Below are positions 35,126 to 43,218 of a stretch of DNA of 64,000 bases, piece by piece. Position numbers and translations under genes: made by a program. The stretch comes from an uncultured Clostridia bacterium (GTDB taxonomy: Bacteria; Bacillota; Clostridia; Christensenellales; UBA1242): NCBI GenBank assembly GCA_944382715.1, contig CALWNC010000004.1, forward strand, positions 51,960-115,959. The letters are read 5' to 3'. Below the pieces are notes generated by a model. The model was not told the origin of the DNA. It saw nothing but the letters and a program-made list of their open reading frames with translations, and made no database searches. The stretch's first letter is position 1, and each line of letters opens with the position of its first letter.

Positions 35126-35743
35126 TTAAAAAATAGAAAAGATTGCACTTTTTAAAATCAACGGAAAAATAAAAGCAACAACTAATGACAACAAAATGAC
35201 CATTAAAAAACAAGCTCCTACTTTTACAAAAAATAAGCCATTATAACCTTCTGCAAAATATCTATTACGCTCTGCTTCTTTTCCTCTTTCAAGACAAACT
35301 ACTGATAAAAAAATTAGTATTACGAAAAAAATTAGATTTACTGGGACAATCAAAAATAAATCACTTAAAATTCCCCCAAAACCATATATGTCAATAATTG
35401 CATAAGCTGTCATAATGAAAACAACAAACTGATACATTACTATTACAAATGAAAAAAAGCATAAATAATAGTTTAATCCTAAAATGAGAATTAAAAGCAT
35501 AGGAAAAGAAAAGTTTGTAAGTCTGCTAAAAAAAATGTTATTTAAGGTTGCAGTACCATTAATAAGGGAATAAAGAATCTTGTTGTTTGAAACAAGTAAA
35601 CTCAAATATCCCTCATTAGATATGATAATTATAATTGCAATTATCAATGCTAAAATTATAGAAACCATAAAAGAAATATAGTAACTACTATTTTTGCGAA
35701 AATGATACCCAATATCGTTTTTTGTTAAACTAATACCTCTCAC
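35126..35743 (-). CDS. Multi-pass membrane protein, possibly SpoIIM-like
   Basis: 205 residues with about five hydrophobic segments (roughly residues 24-44, 73-90, 93-122, 125-150 and 175-200) and a short basic loop (CLERGKEAERNRYF). Length, topology and position directly downstream of the Spo0A-like gene fit the SpoIIM family, a membrane component of the DMP peptidoglycan-degrading complex in engulfment. I see no diagnostic motif, so the match is by context only. Confidence 0.5.
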   Translation of the reverse strand: MRGISLTKNDIGYHFRKNSSYYISFMVSIILALIIAIIIIISNEGYLSLLVSNNKILYSLINGTATLNNIFFSRLTNFSFPMLLILILGLNYYLCFFSFVIVMYQFVVFIMTAYAIIDIYGFGGILSDLFLIVPVNLIFFVILIFLSVVCLERGKEAERNRYFAEGYNGLFFVKVGACFLMVILLSLVVAFIFPLILKSAIFSIF

Positions 35744-35764
35744 AATATATTTTATGCTTGAAAC

Positions 35765-36274
35765 TTATTTTTGATTATTAACTGTGAAGAAATTTACTTT
35801 TTCGTCTTGAAACTTTTTTGAAACTACTAATTCGACAATTCTTGATAAAAGTTCACTATTATGTGGAAATAATAAATAATTATTTAGATATTCTATTATA
35901 AAATTTTTATCCCTTTTAGAGTTGTTATAAAGTACATCTTCAAAACAAACTCTCATTGCTCTTTCAACAGAAACACCTGTTTTATGATATTTCATAGCAA
36001 TTGCTGGATAGATTTCATTACAAATACTGATCGGAAACTTAGAATTCATAATAGTAATAAATACTGCATCTTTCCAATATCTGTAGCCAGTTCTACTAGC
36101 AGGAATGTTTAATAGATTTAAGATAATGTCCACATCACTTGAAATATTATAAAATAATGTTTCCATTGTAGCATCTTCTCTAAGTAACTTATTGTTTCTA
36201 ATATAGATTGTTTTATACGAATTGTCTAATTCTAAATACTCTTTTAAATGAACCATAATGGCATTATAATACAT
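35765..36274 (-). CDS. Spo0A C-terminal DNA-binding domain protein without a receiver domain
   Basis: 169 residues. Residues ~50-165 match the Spo0A effector domain: LLNIPASRTGYRYWKDAV, EIYPAIAMKYHKTGVSVERAMR (recognition-helix region) and the final HNSELLSRIV, equivalent to TNSEFIAMVADKL of Bacillus. The ~130-residue receiver with its phosphorylated Asp is absent; only ~45 unrelated residues precede the DNA-binding domain. The gene lies after spoIVB exactly where spo0A sits in spore formers, and no receiver remnant lies in the 182-bp gap upstream. No ribosome site is seen; ATGs at 36274 and 36256 are possible. It may be constitutive or controlled by protein level. Confidence 0.85.
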   Translation of the reverse strand: MYYNAIMVHLKEYLELDNSYKTIYIRNNKLLREDATMETLFYNISSDVDIILNLLNIPASRTGYRYWKDAVFITIMNSKFPISICNEIYPAIAMKYHKTGVSVERAMRVCFEDVLYNNSKRDKNFIIEYLNNYLLFPHNSELLSRIVELVVSKKFQDEKVNFFTVNNQK

Positions 36275-36296
36275 ATTTCAAAAAATTACAAATATT

Positions 36297-36326
36297 TTTT
36301 GAATGATTTTGAATATTTTTGAATAA
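36297..36326 (-). repeat. Three 10-bp-phased direct repeats upstream of the Spo0A-like gene
   Basis: Three copies of TTTTGAAT each followed by two bases, period exactly 10 bp, so one face of the helix shows the same sequence three times. A degenerate fourth copy follows. They lie next to the probable promoter (TATAAT at about 36262-36267). Candidate regulator binding site or curved DNA. Confidence 0.5.
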
Positions 36327-36338
36327 TTTTATTTGAAA

Positions 36339-36401
36339 TTATGTCATTTTGATAGATAATGTCTAAAAGTAACATAATTTGTCAAATGAAAAATGACATA
36401 A
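36339..36401 (-). promoter_or_regulatory. 12-bp inverted repeat flanking a possible 0A box
   Basis: TTATGTCATTTT (36339-36350) and AAAATGACATAA (36390-36401) are perfect complements. Between them TGTCAAA (36380-36386) matches the Spo0A box TGTCRAA. 0A-box-like heptamers occur by chance in A+T-rich DNA, so the box alone is weak evidence; the dyad is stronger. Confidence 0.4.
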
Positions 36402-36456
36402 AATTCTAAATTTCCGTTAAAATTTTATTTTTTCTTTTAAATAACAAAATTTTCTG

Positions 36457-37578
36457 TTAGTTATCAATCATCCATTCAGCATAAATTCCATATCCCTTTG
36501 TTGGGTCAGACACAAACACATGAGTTACAGCACCAACCAATTTACCATTTTGAATAATTGGACTACCACTCATTCCTTGAACAATACCACCTGTGGTTGC
36601 AAGCAATTCTTCATCAGTAACGCGAATAAACATACTTTTATTTGCCTTTGATGATTGAAAATATGTCTTAACTATTTCAATATCATACTCTTTTGGGGCT
36701 GTACCATTAATTGTGCAACGAATTTTTGCCTTGCCACTTTTTACCTCATCTCTTCTTGCGACTTCAACAACTGGTGTATCTAAATTTGAAATAAAATCCT
36801 TATCAAAATTACCATATACGCCATATTCATTATTTGCATCAAGATTTCCAAGAACACTACTATTTCGTAAAAATAAACCCTTTAATTCCCCAGCATCACC
36901 ACGAACACCTTTTTTATATCCAACAATATTGCATTTAAATATATTGCCATTTTTTGCAGGAAGTAAACTTCCTGTATCTATATCACAAACTGGGTGACCA
37001 AGTGCACCAAACCTATAACTATCTTGTCTAATATAAGTTAGAGTTCCAACACCAGCTGCATTATCTCTGACCCAAAGTCCCAGTTTATAAAATTTTTGAG
37101 TTTCATCATAGATAGGAGTTATTTTAGTAGTAATAGTTTTGTCATCTCTGACAAGTTCAACTGATAGCTCTTTACCCTTATATTCACTTGAATTAATTAA
37201 GCTTAAAATTTCACTTACGCTAGAAATCTCAATATCTTCAATTTTGGTTATGACATCACCCTCTTTTATATCTCCAATAAGTTCATTTGATACAGCAACG
37301 ACTATTACACCCTTGCACATAATAGTGAAACCCAGAGGATAGCCTCCAAGATAAACATAAACTTTTTCTGAATTTATATTGCTGTTTTGTTCTTCTTTAT
37401 TAAATAATTTTCTTATTAACTCACCAATATTAGGAAAAGCATTTACTTCTTTTTGACATAAATTTACGGGTGACTGTTTAAGTGATACTGGATTAATAAC
37501 CGAAGTTCCTAAACAAAGTATGCAAAATATAATAGACATTAAAAAGAAAATACATTGTTTAAAAACTTTTTTTTTCAT
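36457..37578 (-). CDS. spoIVB: SpoIVB signalling serine peptidase
   Basis: About 373 residues from the ATG at 37578. N-terminal membrane/signal segment, a PDZ domain (~residues 80-165: VVAVSNELIGDIKEGDVI...), then the S55 peptidase. The catalytic His lies in FGALGHPVCDIDTG and the catalytic Ser in GMSGSPI. In spore formers it is secreted from the forespore and cleaves SpoIVFA to activate pro-SigK processing. ATG choice: AAAGGAG 11 bp upstream; the frame is open 25 codons further but that part is Lys/Asn-rich and has no signal. It follows recN as in Bacillus. Confidence 0.93.
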   Translation of the reverse strand: MKKKVFKQCIFFLMSIIFCILCLGTSVINPVSLKQSPVNLCQKEVNAFPNIGELIRKLFNKEEQNSNINSEKVYVYLGGYPLGFTIMCKGVIVVAVSNELIGDIKEGDVITKIEDIEISSVSEILSLINSSEYKGKELSVELVRDDKTITTKITPIYDETQKFYKLGLWVRDNAAGVGTLTYIRQDSYRFGALGHPVCDIDTGSLLPAKNGNIFKCNIVGYKKGVRGDAGELKGLFLRNSSVLGNLDANNEYGVYGNFDKDFISNLDTPVVEVARRDEVKSGKAKIRCTINGTAPKEYDIEIVKTYFQSSKANKSMFIRVTDEELLATTGGIVQGMSGSPIIQNGKLVGAVTHVFVSDPTKGYGIYAEWMIDN

Positions 37579-37579
37579 A

Positions 37580-37609
37580 AAAAAAACTACTCCTTTAAAA
37601 GTAGTTTTT
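37580..37609 (-). terminator. Terminator-like hairpin containing the spoIVB ribosome site
   Basis: AAAAACTACT/AGTAGTTTTT arms (10 bp) around TTTAAAGG, then a U8 tract directly before the ATG. It lies 25 bp after the recN stop. It can end recN transcripts and also hides part of AAAGGAG. Confidence 0.65.
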
Positions 37610-37633
37610 GAGTTTTTCTTATTTTTATGTAAA

Positions 37634-39319
37634 CTAGATGGCTTTTTTTGCATTTTCTAACATTAACCTAGAATGATTTAATGAGAAATCTGATATTTCT
37701 CCACCAATAATTCTTGCAATTTCCTTTACTCTTTCCTCTTCAGTTAAACATTTTAGTGTGGTTTTTGTTTTGGCATTTTGTACAGACTTAGAAATGTAAT
37801 AGTGAATTTTGCCAAAACAGGCAACTTGAGCCAAGTGTGTTATGCAAATAACTTGATGTTTTTTCCCTATTTTAGCCAACTTATATGCCAAGACATTAGC
37901 CGTTTCTCCACTAATACCGGTATCAATCTCATCAAATACCATAGTATCAACTTTATCTGTATCAGCTGTTATACTTTTAATTGCAAGCATAAATCTACTC
38001 ATTTCTCCACCACTAACGACCTTGCTTAATGGCTTTAATGGTTGACCCGTGTTTGCACTAAATAAAAATTCCACTTTGTCAAAACCTGTTTCATCACAGT
38101 TTTCTTCACTTAGAGTTGCAAAATTAATTTTAAAATCAGCACCTTTCATCGAAAGTTCAGAAAGTTCTACTTTAACTCTCTCTTCAAATGATAGCGCATA
38201 CTTTTTTCTAAGCTTTGTTAATACTTCTGCTTGCTCTTTCAATTGGGTCACTAAATTCTCTTTTTCTTTCTCTAACTTTTTTACAATTTGCTCAGAATCC
38301 ACGATATTATTATATTCAACCTTAATTTTTTCAAGATAGCTATTAATTTCACTTATTGAAGAACCATATTTCTTTTTAAGAGAAGTAAGTAAATCTAGTC
38401 TTTTTTCATTTTTTTCAGCCTCATCTGGATCAAAAACTAAATTGTCTTTAATTTCCTCTATACTTTCAGAAATGTCTTGTATTTCATACCTTGCCGATGA
38501 AAGTCTTGATGCAAGTTCTTCTTGATCTGGAAGATATCTTGTTAGCTCTCCAAATTCATAGTCGCAACGCTTTATTAAATCAACAACCCCTATCTCTCCT
38601 TCTTCATTACCGTTAAAAATGTTTAATATTTTTGAGATTGAGCTAATTATTTTTTCTTGATTTAAAACTTTCATTCTAAAATCTTTAAGTTCTTCTTCTT
38701 CACCATCTACAAAATTTGCCTGTTCTATTTCATCTATCTGATATTTATATAGGTCAAGCATTCTATCTTTATTTTCACCATCAAAGCTGAATTTAGAAAG
38801 TTGTTTTTTTATGTCCTTAAGCTGTAAATATATTTTTTTATACTCATTTTTTTTCGCCTTTAATTCATCGCCACCAAAATCGTCAAGTGTTTCTAATTGA
38901 TTTGATTGCTTTAGAATTTCTTGATGCTGAAACTGACCATGTAAGTCCATAAGTGGAGCAGTAATTGATTTTAACATCGAAAGAGTAAATTGTTTTCCAT
39001 TTACTCTACATTCATTCTTACCATCTATTGAAATTTTTCGTGAAATAATAATTGTGTTTTCTCGCTCCAAGCCATATTCTTCTAACTTTTCTAAAACACT
39101 ATCTAACTCTGTATAAAATACTGCCTCAACACTTGCAAATTGCTCACCATATGAGATAAGGTCCTTATCAGCCTTTTCTCCTAGTAAAAGTGAAAGTGAA
39201 TCAATAATCAGTGATTTTCCAGCACCGGTTTCACCCGTTAAAACATTAAATCCATTTCCCAAATCTATAGTTAAATTATCAATTAATGCTATATTGTTTA
39301 TCGTTAAGCTATTTAGCAT
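37634..39319 (-). CDS. recN: DNA repair ATPase RecN
   Basis: 561 residues. SMC-like protein acting at double-strand breaks. N-terminal Walker A GETGAGKSLIIDSLSLLLG, two long coiled-coil stretches (~residues 150-250 and 290-360), the ABC signature VVSGGEMSRFMLA and Walker B MVFDEIDTGISG. Complete. It starts 2 bp after xseB. The SpoIVB/Spo0A genes follow, a conserved order in Firmicutes. The argR/ahrC, tlyA, dxs and ispA genes usually found between xseB and recN are not here. Confidence 0.96.
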   Translation of the reverse strand: MLNSLTINNIALIDNLTIDLGNGFNVLTGETGAGKSLIIDSLSLLLGEKADKDLISYGEQFASVEAVFYTELDSVLEKLEEYGLERENTIIISRKISIDGKNECRVNGKQFTLSMLKSITAPLMDLHGQFQHQEILKQSNQLETLDDFGGDELKAKKNEYKKIYLQLKDIKKQLSKFSFDGENKDRMLDLYKYQIDEIEQANFVDGEEEELKDFRMKVLNQEKIISSISKILNIFNGNEEGEIGVVDLIKRCDYEFGELTRYLPDQEELASRLSSARYEIQDISESIEEIKDNLVFDPDEAEKNEKRLDLLTSLKKKYGSSISEINSYLEKIKVEYNNIVDSEQIVKKLEKEKENLVTQLKEQAEVLTKLRKKYALSFEERVKVELSELSMKGADFKINFATLSEENCDETGFDKVEFLFSANTGQPLKPLSKVVSGGEMSRFMLAIKSITADTDKVDTMVFDEIDTGISGETANVLAYKLAKIGKKHQVICITHLAQVACFGKIHYYISKSVQNAKTKTTLKCLTEEERVKEIARIIGGEISDFSLNHSRLMLENAKKAI

Positions 39320-39321
39320 AA

Positions 39322-39537
39322 TTATTCCTCCACATCAAGTGGTTTTTCTACAAGTTTATCTAATTCAGCTTTAATAACTGAAATTTTGCCATCTGTTTCT
39401 TTTAATTTATCTAAGCAAATTTTAGTGTACTCAACACTTTCACTATAAAGCTTAATAGATTCATCAAGAGTAATTTCTGGACTATCAAGTTTATCCCTAA
39501 TTTCAATTAATTTATCATAAGCTTTTTCAAATTCCAT
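39322..39537 (-). CDS. xseB: Exodeoxyribonuclease VII small subunit
   Basis: 71 residues, typical size. FEKAYDKLIEIRDKLDSPEITLDESIKLYSESV is the classic XseB helical hairpin, here split over the pattern E-x-L-x-E-I. With XseA it forms the single-strand-specific nuclease that trims DNA ends. GGAG before the ATG; overlaps the end of xseA by 11 bp. Confidence 0.95.
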   Translation of the reverse strand: MEFEKAYDKLIEIRDKLDSPEITLDESIKLYSESVEYTKICLDKLKETDGKISVIKAELDKLVEKPLDVEE

Positions 39538-40729
39538 ACTTATCTCCTTTCAGTTCAATTTCCATAATTTTTGCCGAAGCAATTCCATCTTTAAAATATA
39601 AGGTTACTTCATCATTCTTGTTCAAGCTCTGTGAACTATTAATTTTAATCTTATTCTTCTCTATTAATGTATAACCACGACTAAGAATTTCCAGAGGATT
39701 TTGTTTGGAAAGCTCAGCTAAAACACTTTCAAGTTTTGACTTTTTGTCTTTTACAAAAAAATTTAATTTATTTTCAATATCTGCAGATACAACTTTTAAT
39801 TTTGAATTATGCTCTGATAATTTTAATCTTAACTTATCAATAATTGAATTTGACATTAAAACTAAATTCTGCTTTCTATCCGCGATAATTTTACCTAATA
39901 AGTATGAATTCCTATCTGAGATTTGTCGAAGTGCTTCCATTTGCTCATAAAAACTAAACACTGCAACCTCTGCTGCAACTGATGGTGTTGGTACTCGCAA
40001 ATCAGATGCAAAATCACAAAGAGTGAAATCAGTTTCATGACCAACTGCTGAAATTATAGGAAGATTAGATTCTACTATAGCACGCACAATTTTTTCTGTA
40101 TTAAATGGAGCAAGGTCTTCTAATGAGCCACCACCTCTAGCAATTATAATTGTATCAATATCTGTTCTAGTGTTAAAATATTTAATGCCACTGGCAAGTT
40201 CATTTTCTGCACCCTCTCCCTGAACTTTTGATGGATAAACAACAATATCTGTATAGGGGTTTTTAGATCTTGTGACATTAATAATATCTCTTATTACTGC
40301 ACCTGTTTCACTGGTAACCACTCCAAGCTTTTTAGCAAATTTTGGAATTGGTTTTTTAATTTCTTCCCTAAATAATCCTTCAGTTTCAAGTTTTTCTTTA
40401 AGTAATAGAAATTGTTGATATAAATCACCCATTCCATAAACTGAAACCTTAGAAACTACAAAGCTTATTCTTCCAGTTTTTACATAAAAATTTACCCTGC
40501 CATTAACGGTAACTCTATCTCCATTTTTTATATTTAATTCTGAAACGCCAAACTTTATACAAGAAATCATTGCCGTTTCGTCTTTTAAATCGAAAAAAGC
40601 ATTTCCACCTGACACCTTAAAATTAGTAACTTCTCCAATTATAGCAATGTTTGACAAAAATTCCTCACTATCAAGGATATTCTTTATAAATGTATTAAAT
40701 TGTGAAATTGTAAGCGTAAGTGTTTTCAT
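39527..40729 (-). CDS. xseA: Exodeoxyribonuclease VII large subunit
   Basis: 400 residues. An N-terminal OB-fold (~residues 1-105, VTNFKVSGGNAFFDLKD) is followed by the catalytic domain: TSETGAVIRDI, RGGGSLEDLAPFN, AVGHETDFTLCDFASD and RVPTPSVAAE. Then coiled coil and a C-terminal RGYTLIEK segment. All conserved motifs present. Starts 2 bp after nusB. Confidence 0.96.
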   Translation of the reverse strand: MKTLTLTISQFNTFIKNILDSEEFLSNIAIIGEVTNFKVSGGNAFFDLKDETAMISCIKFGVSELNIKNGDRVTVNGRVNFYVKTGRISFVVSKVSVYGMGDLYQQFLLLKEKLETEGLFREEIKKPIPKFAKKLGVVTSETGAVIRDIINVTRSKNPYTDIVVYPSKVQGEGAENELASGIKYFNTRTDIDTIIIARGGGSLEDLAPFNTEKIVRAIVESNLPIISAVGHETDFTLCDFASDLRVPTPSVAAEVAVFSFYEQMEALRQISDRNSYLLGKIIADRKQNLVLMSNSIIDKLRLKLSEHNSKLKVVSADIENKLNFFVKDKKSKLESVLAELSKQNPLEILSRGYTLIEKNKIKINSSQSLNKNDEVTLYFKDGIASAKIMEIELKGDKYGI

Positions 40730-40731
40730 TT

Positions 40732-41118
40732 TTACCTCGCAAACTTAGCCAAAACTCCATTAATATACTTTACACTATTTTCAGTTGAATATTTTTTTGC
40801 TAGGTTAAGTGCCTCGTCAACTGAAACTTTATAAGGAATGGAATCCATATATGTTATCTCATAAGTAGCCAAAAGTAAAAGAGCAAGGTCTACTTTATAA
40901 AGCCTTTCAAGCGAAAACTTTTCAATACTTTGAGAAATCTTTTCCGTCAATTCATCGTAATGACTAATTACCCCATAGTATGCTTCATTTATATATGACG
41001 AATCATCACTAGATAATCCTTGCACATATTCTTCTACCATATCTCTCTTTTCTTCAAGAGTAAATGAATATTCAAAAACAAGTTTAAAAGCCAATTCTCT
41101 TGCATCTTTTCTGCTCAT
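40732..41118 (-). CDS. nusB: Transcription antitermination factor NusB
   Basis: 128 residues, all-helical. N-terminal RKDARELAFKLVFEY, middle SLERLYKVDLALLLLATYEI and C-terminal VDEALNLAKKYSTENSVKYINGVL are the family motifs. With NusE it binds boxA of rRNA leaders to prevent early termination. Same operon as xseA-xseB-recN. Confidence 0.95.
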   Translation of the reverse strand: MSRKDARELAFKLVFEYSFTLEEKRDMVEEYVQGLSSDDSSYINEAYYGVISHYDELTEKISQSIEKFSLERLYKVDLALLLLATYEITYMDSIPYKVSVDEALNLAKKYSTENSVKYINGVLAKFAR

Positions 41119-41190
41119 AATATCACCTATAAAAAATAAAGTTCTAAAAAATAGAAACTTTACAGACTTAACTAAATAAATTTACATTTT

Positions 41191-41586
41191 TTAACTAACG
41201 AAGTCACTGTCATTTTCACTAAATGTTACTCCAACAACATGAACATTGATATTAGCCACTTTGTATTCTGTCATTGATTCAACACTTGATTTGATATTCT
41301 CTTGAACTCTAAATGAAACATCTTTAACTGAATAACCAAATTTAACATTAACAAAAACATCTATGGTAACTTTATTGTTTTGGTCAAATTCCACTATAAT
41401 ACCACGATTAACATTTTTGCTAAAAGCACTTTTTAATGCCGATACAGAATTACGACTAATTGATGCAATTCCATTAATCTCTTGGGTTGCAAGTGAAACG
41501 ATACTAACAACAACATTCTTTTTATATGTAACGCTATCTTTATCTGTATTTTCTTCAGTAACAATAACTTTAACTCTCTTTGCCAT
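41191..41586 (-). CDS. Asp23/Gls24 family envelope-stress protein (YqhY-like)
   Basis: 131 residues from the ATG at 41586 (GGAG 6 bp upstream; an in-frame start at 41607 has none). Core motifs: VVVSIVSLATQEINGIASISR, DVFVNVKFGYSVKDVSFRVQENIKSSVESMT and VNVHVVGV-type ending. Asp23-like proteins lie at the membrane and affect envelope or fatty-acid synthesis. Position between the spoIIIA operon and nusB is that of yqhY in Bacillus. Confidence 0.9.
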   Translation of the reverse strand: MAKRVKVIVTEENTDKDSVTYKKNVVVSIVSLATQEINGIASISRNSVSALKSAFSKNVNRGIIVEFDQNNKVTIDVFVNVKFGYSVKDVSFRVQENIKSSVESMTEYKVANINVHVVGVTFSENDSDFVS

Positions 41587-41762
41587 ATTAATCTCCAATG
41601 AAAACAATGATATTAAAAACTATAGAAATTATAACACATATTTTTGTATAAATCAATTTATATTTTAATAAATTATCTTTTAAAGTAAAAAAAGAATTCG
41701 TATATTTTTTAAAAAAATTACAATATATACCTACTAAATATTTTTAAAGTTGATTATCCTAC

Positions 41763-41793
41763 AAAAAAAAATGAGCTTTTAAAAGCTCATTTT
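41763..41793 (-). terminator. Terminator of the spoIIIA operon
   Basis: AATGAGCTTTT/AAAAGCTCATT perfect 11-bp stem with a T10 tail on the minus strand, about 190 bp past the spoIIIAH stop. The rest of 41587-41984 shows the ribosome site of asp23 and no further gene. Confidence 0.85.
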
Positions 41794-41984
41794 AAATTTG
41801 TTTTAGTTTAATGTTTATTTTTAGGTGAATTTTTAATTCATTAAATATTTTAATACTTATAAAGAAATAATCATAAGCACAAATACGCTATAGTTAAATT
41901 AATGAAATTTTTAATAAATATGAATTAGTCAAGCAGTTTTGGACATAATTAAAAGAGAAAAGTCAATATATATTTATTACAAAA

Positions 41985-42452
41985 CTAAACTGAACTTACT
42001 CTCACATTAGTAGCTGAAACACCAGTTTCTTTTACAATTATTCCAAGAATTTTAGCAACATCATCTGCTGTAAGCCCATCAGATTTTACCATAACTGAAA
42101 ATGAACCATCTGAACTAGTAACAACACAATCTTCATATCCAGAAGCCATAATCATTCCCTCTAAAATGGTTTCTTGTTCCATTCTGCCTGCAAGTTCAGA
42201 AATAAGTGCATTTGTTTCAATAATTTGTTCAGCATCAGTAGATGATTCAATAATTGAATCATAATAGCTCATCATTGTTTGTCTTGTTTCAAGTTTGGTT
42301 GCTCTATAGCTACTTAAAAAACTTGTTGACTCGTAAGAGGAAGTTGGAACTTCGTTTTCTCCATTAGTTAAAAATAGATTTAGTCCTCCGGTTACAAGCA
42401 AAAGAGCAATCATACCAATTATAATAAAAACTTTTTTCTTTTTTGTTAACAT
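41985..42452 (-). CDS. spoIIIAH: Stage III sporulation protein AH
   Basis: 155 residues from the ATG at 42452, which follows GGGAGG; the frame is open 11 codons upstream but without a ribosome site. Basic N-terminus and one membrane helix (MLTKKKKVFIIIGMIALLLVT), then the extracellular YscJ/FliF-like ring-building domain. It pairs with SpoIIQ across the intermembrane space and forms the mother-cell part of the feeding-tube channel. Last gene of the spoIIIA operon. Confidence 0.92.
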   Translation of the reverse strand: MLTKKKKVFIIIGMIALLLVTGGLNLFLTNGENEVPTSSYESTSFLSSYRATKLETRQTMMSYYDSIIESSTDAEQIIETNALISELAGRMEQETILEGMIMASGYEDCVVTSSDGSFSVMVKSDGLTADDVAKILGIIVKETGVSATNVRVSSV

Positions 42453-42496
42453 TTTGTTTACCTCCCTAAAATACAAAATTTTCATTTTTTTCTCCT

Positions 42497-43048
42497 TTAG
42501 CTTTCCTGTAATAAACTTATGCAGGACTCATCTATGTTTAGAACTATACTAACGGAATTTATTATTGAAAGTTTTGTCGAAGCATTTATTTTATTGGTAA
42601 CTATTAATACCCCAGTAACCTTTGGCATAATGGTTGTAACAACTATTGGTGAAGAAATAGAACCGTTCTTTTCAAAAACAACAGTGGTGGTAGTTTCAGA
42701 AATGGAACTGCCATCTTTTGTTTCAGTTTTTTCTGTTGACTCAGTTAGATATGTTACTGTTGGTGTAGAGTCAACCATAACAAAAACTGAAACTGATGAG
42801 ATATTATCTAACTTAAGTATTAAATTTGTCAGTTTGGTTTCTACCTCACTAGCAAAGTCAGATACAGAAACAGTTGTATCAGATTTTGTTGTATTACTTT
42901 TGGTCTTTTTTAAATCCGAAAAAGTTGAAATTACAAGAGCAACCATTATTATTAAACATATAACACAACTAATGAATAATTTTTTATTTTTTTTATAAAA
43001 ACTGCAAATTGTATCTTTAATCTTTAAAAAATATGCTTTTAATTTCAT
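42497..43048 (-). CDS. spoIIIAG: Stage III sporulation protein AG
   Basis: 183 residues. Membrane helix at residues ~24-43 (KLFISCVICLIIMVALVI), then a Ser/Thr-rich linker with a beta-stranded insertion and the ring-building motif near the C-terminus (GVLIVTNKINASTKLSIINSVSIV). In Bacillus SpoIIIAG forms a 30-fold ring channel. Gap of 11 bp to AF upstream. Confidence 0.92.
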   Translation of the reverse strand: MKLKAYFLKIKDTICSFYKKNKKLFISCVICLIIMVALVISTFSDLKKTKSNTTKSDTTVSVSDFASEVETKLTNLILKLDNISSVSVFVMVDSTPTVTYLTESTEKTETKDGSSISETTTTVVFEKNGSISSPIVVTTIMPKVTGVLIVTNKINASTKLSIINSVSIVLNIDESCISLLQES

Positions 43049-43059
43049 AAATTACCACT

Positions 43060-43218
43060 TTAAAATAAATTATATAGAACTTCAATAAAAAAATATAGAA
43101 AAATTATGAGTGTAACTGACCGAACAAAATTACTTAGTGACTTTATTGGAAGTAAAAAATCAATAAAGTCATAAATGAGATTTAAAATTATAAATACAAT
43201 AATTAATTGATAAATCAC
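43060..43218 (-). CDS. spoIIIAF: Stage III sporulation protein AF, minimal form
   Basis: About 52 residues from a GTG at 43218 that overlaps the spoIIIAE TAG stop by one base. Two membrane segments with FLLPIKSLSNFVRSVTLI between them match the N-terminal membrane part of SpoIIIAF (DMLLPSSSMQKYAKMV in Bacillus). The ~150-residue soluble ring-building domain of normal AF (about 200 residues) is missing. AG starts 11 bp later, so the rest is not merely frame-shifted. The open frame continues upstream to 43269, but that part overlaps AE. Confidence 0.75.
   Translation of the reverse strand: MIYQLIIVFIILNLIYDFIDFLLPIKSLSNFVRSVTLIIFLYFFIEVLYNLF

Noticed and set aside
42519..42998. 159-codon plus-strand frame over spoIIIAG
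   Set aside because: Antisense shadow; spoIIIAG is in operon context with recognised features.
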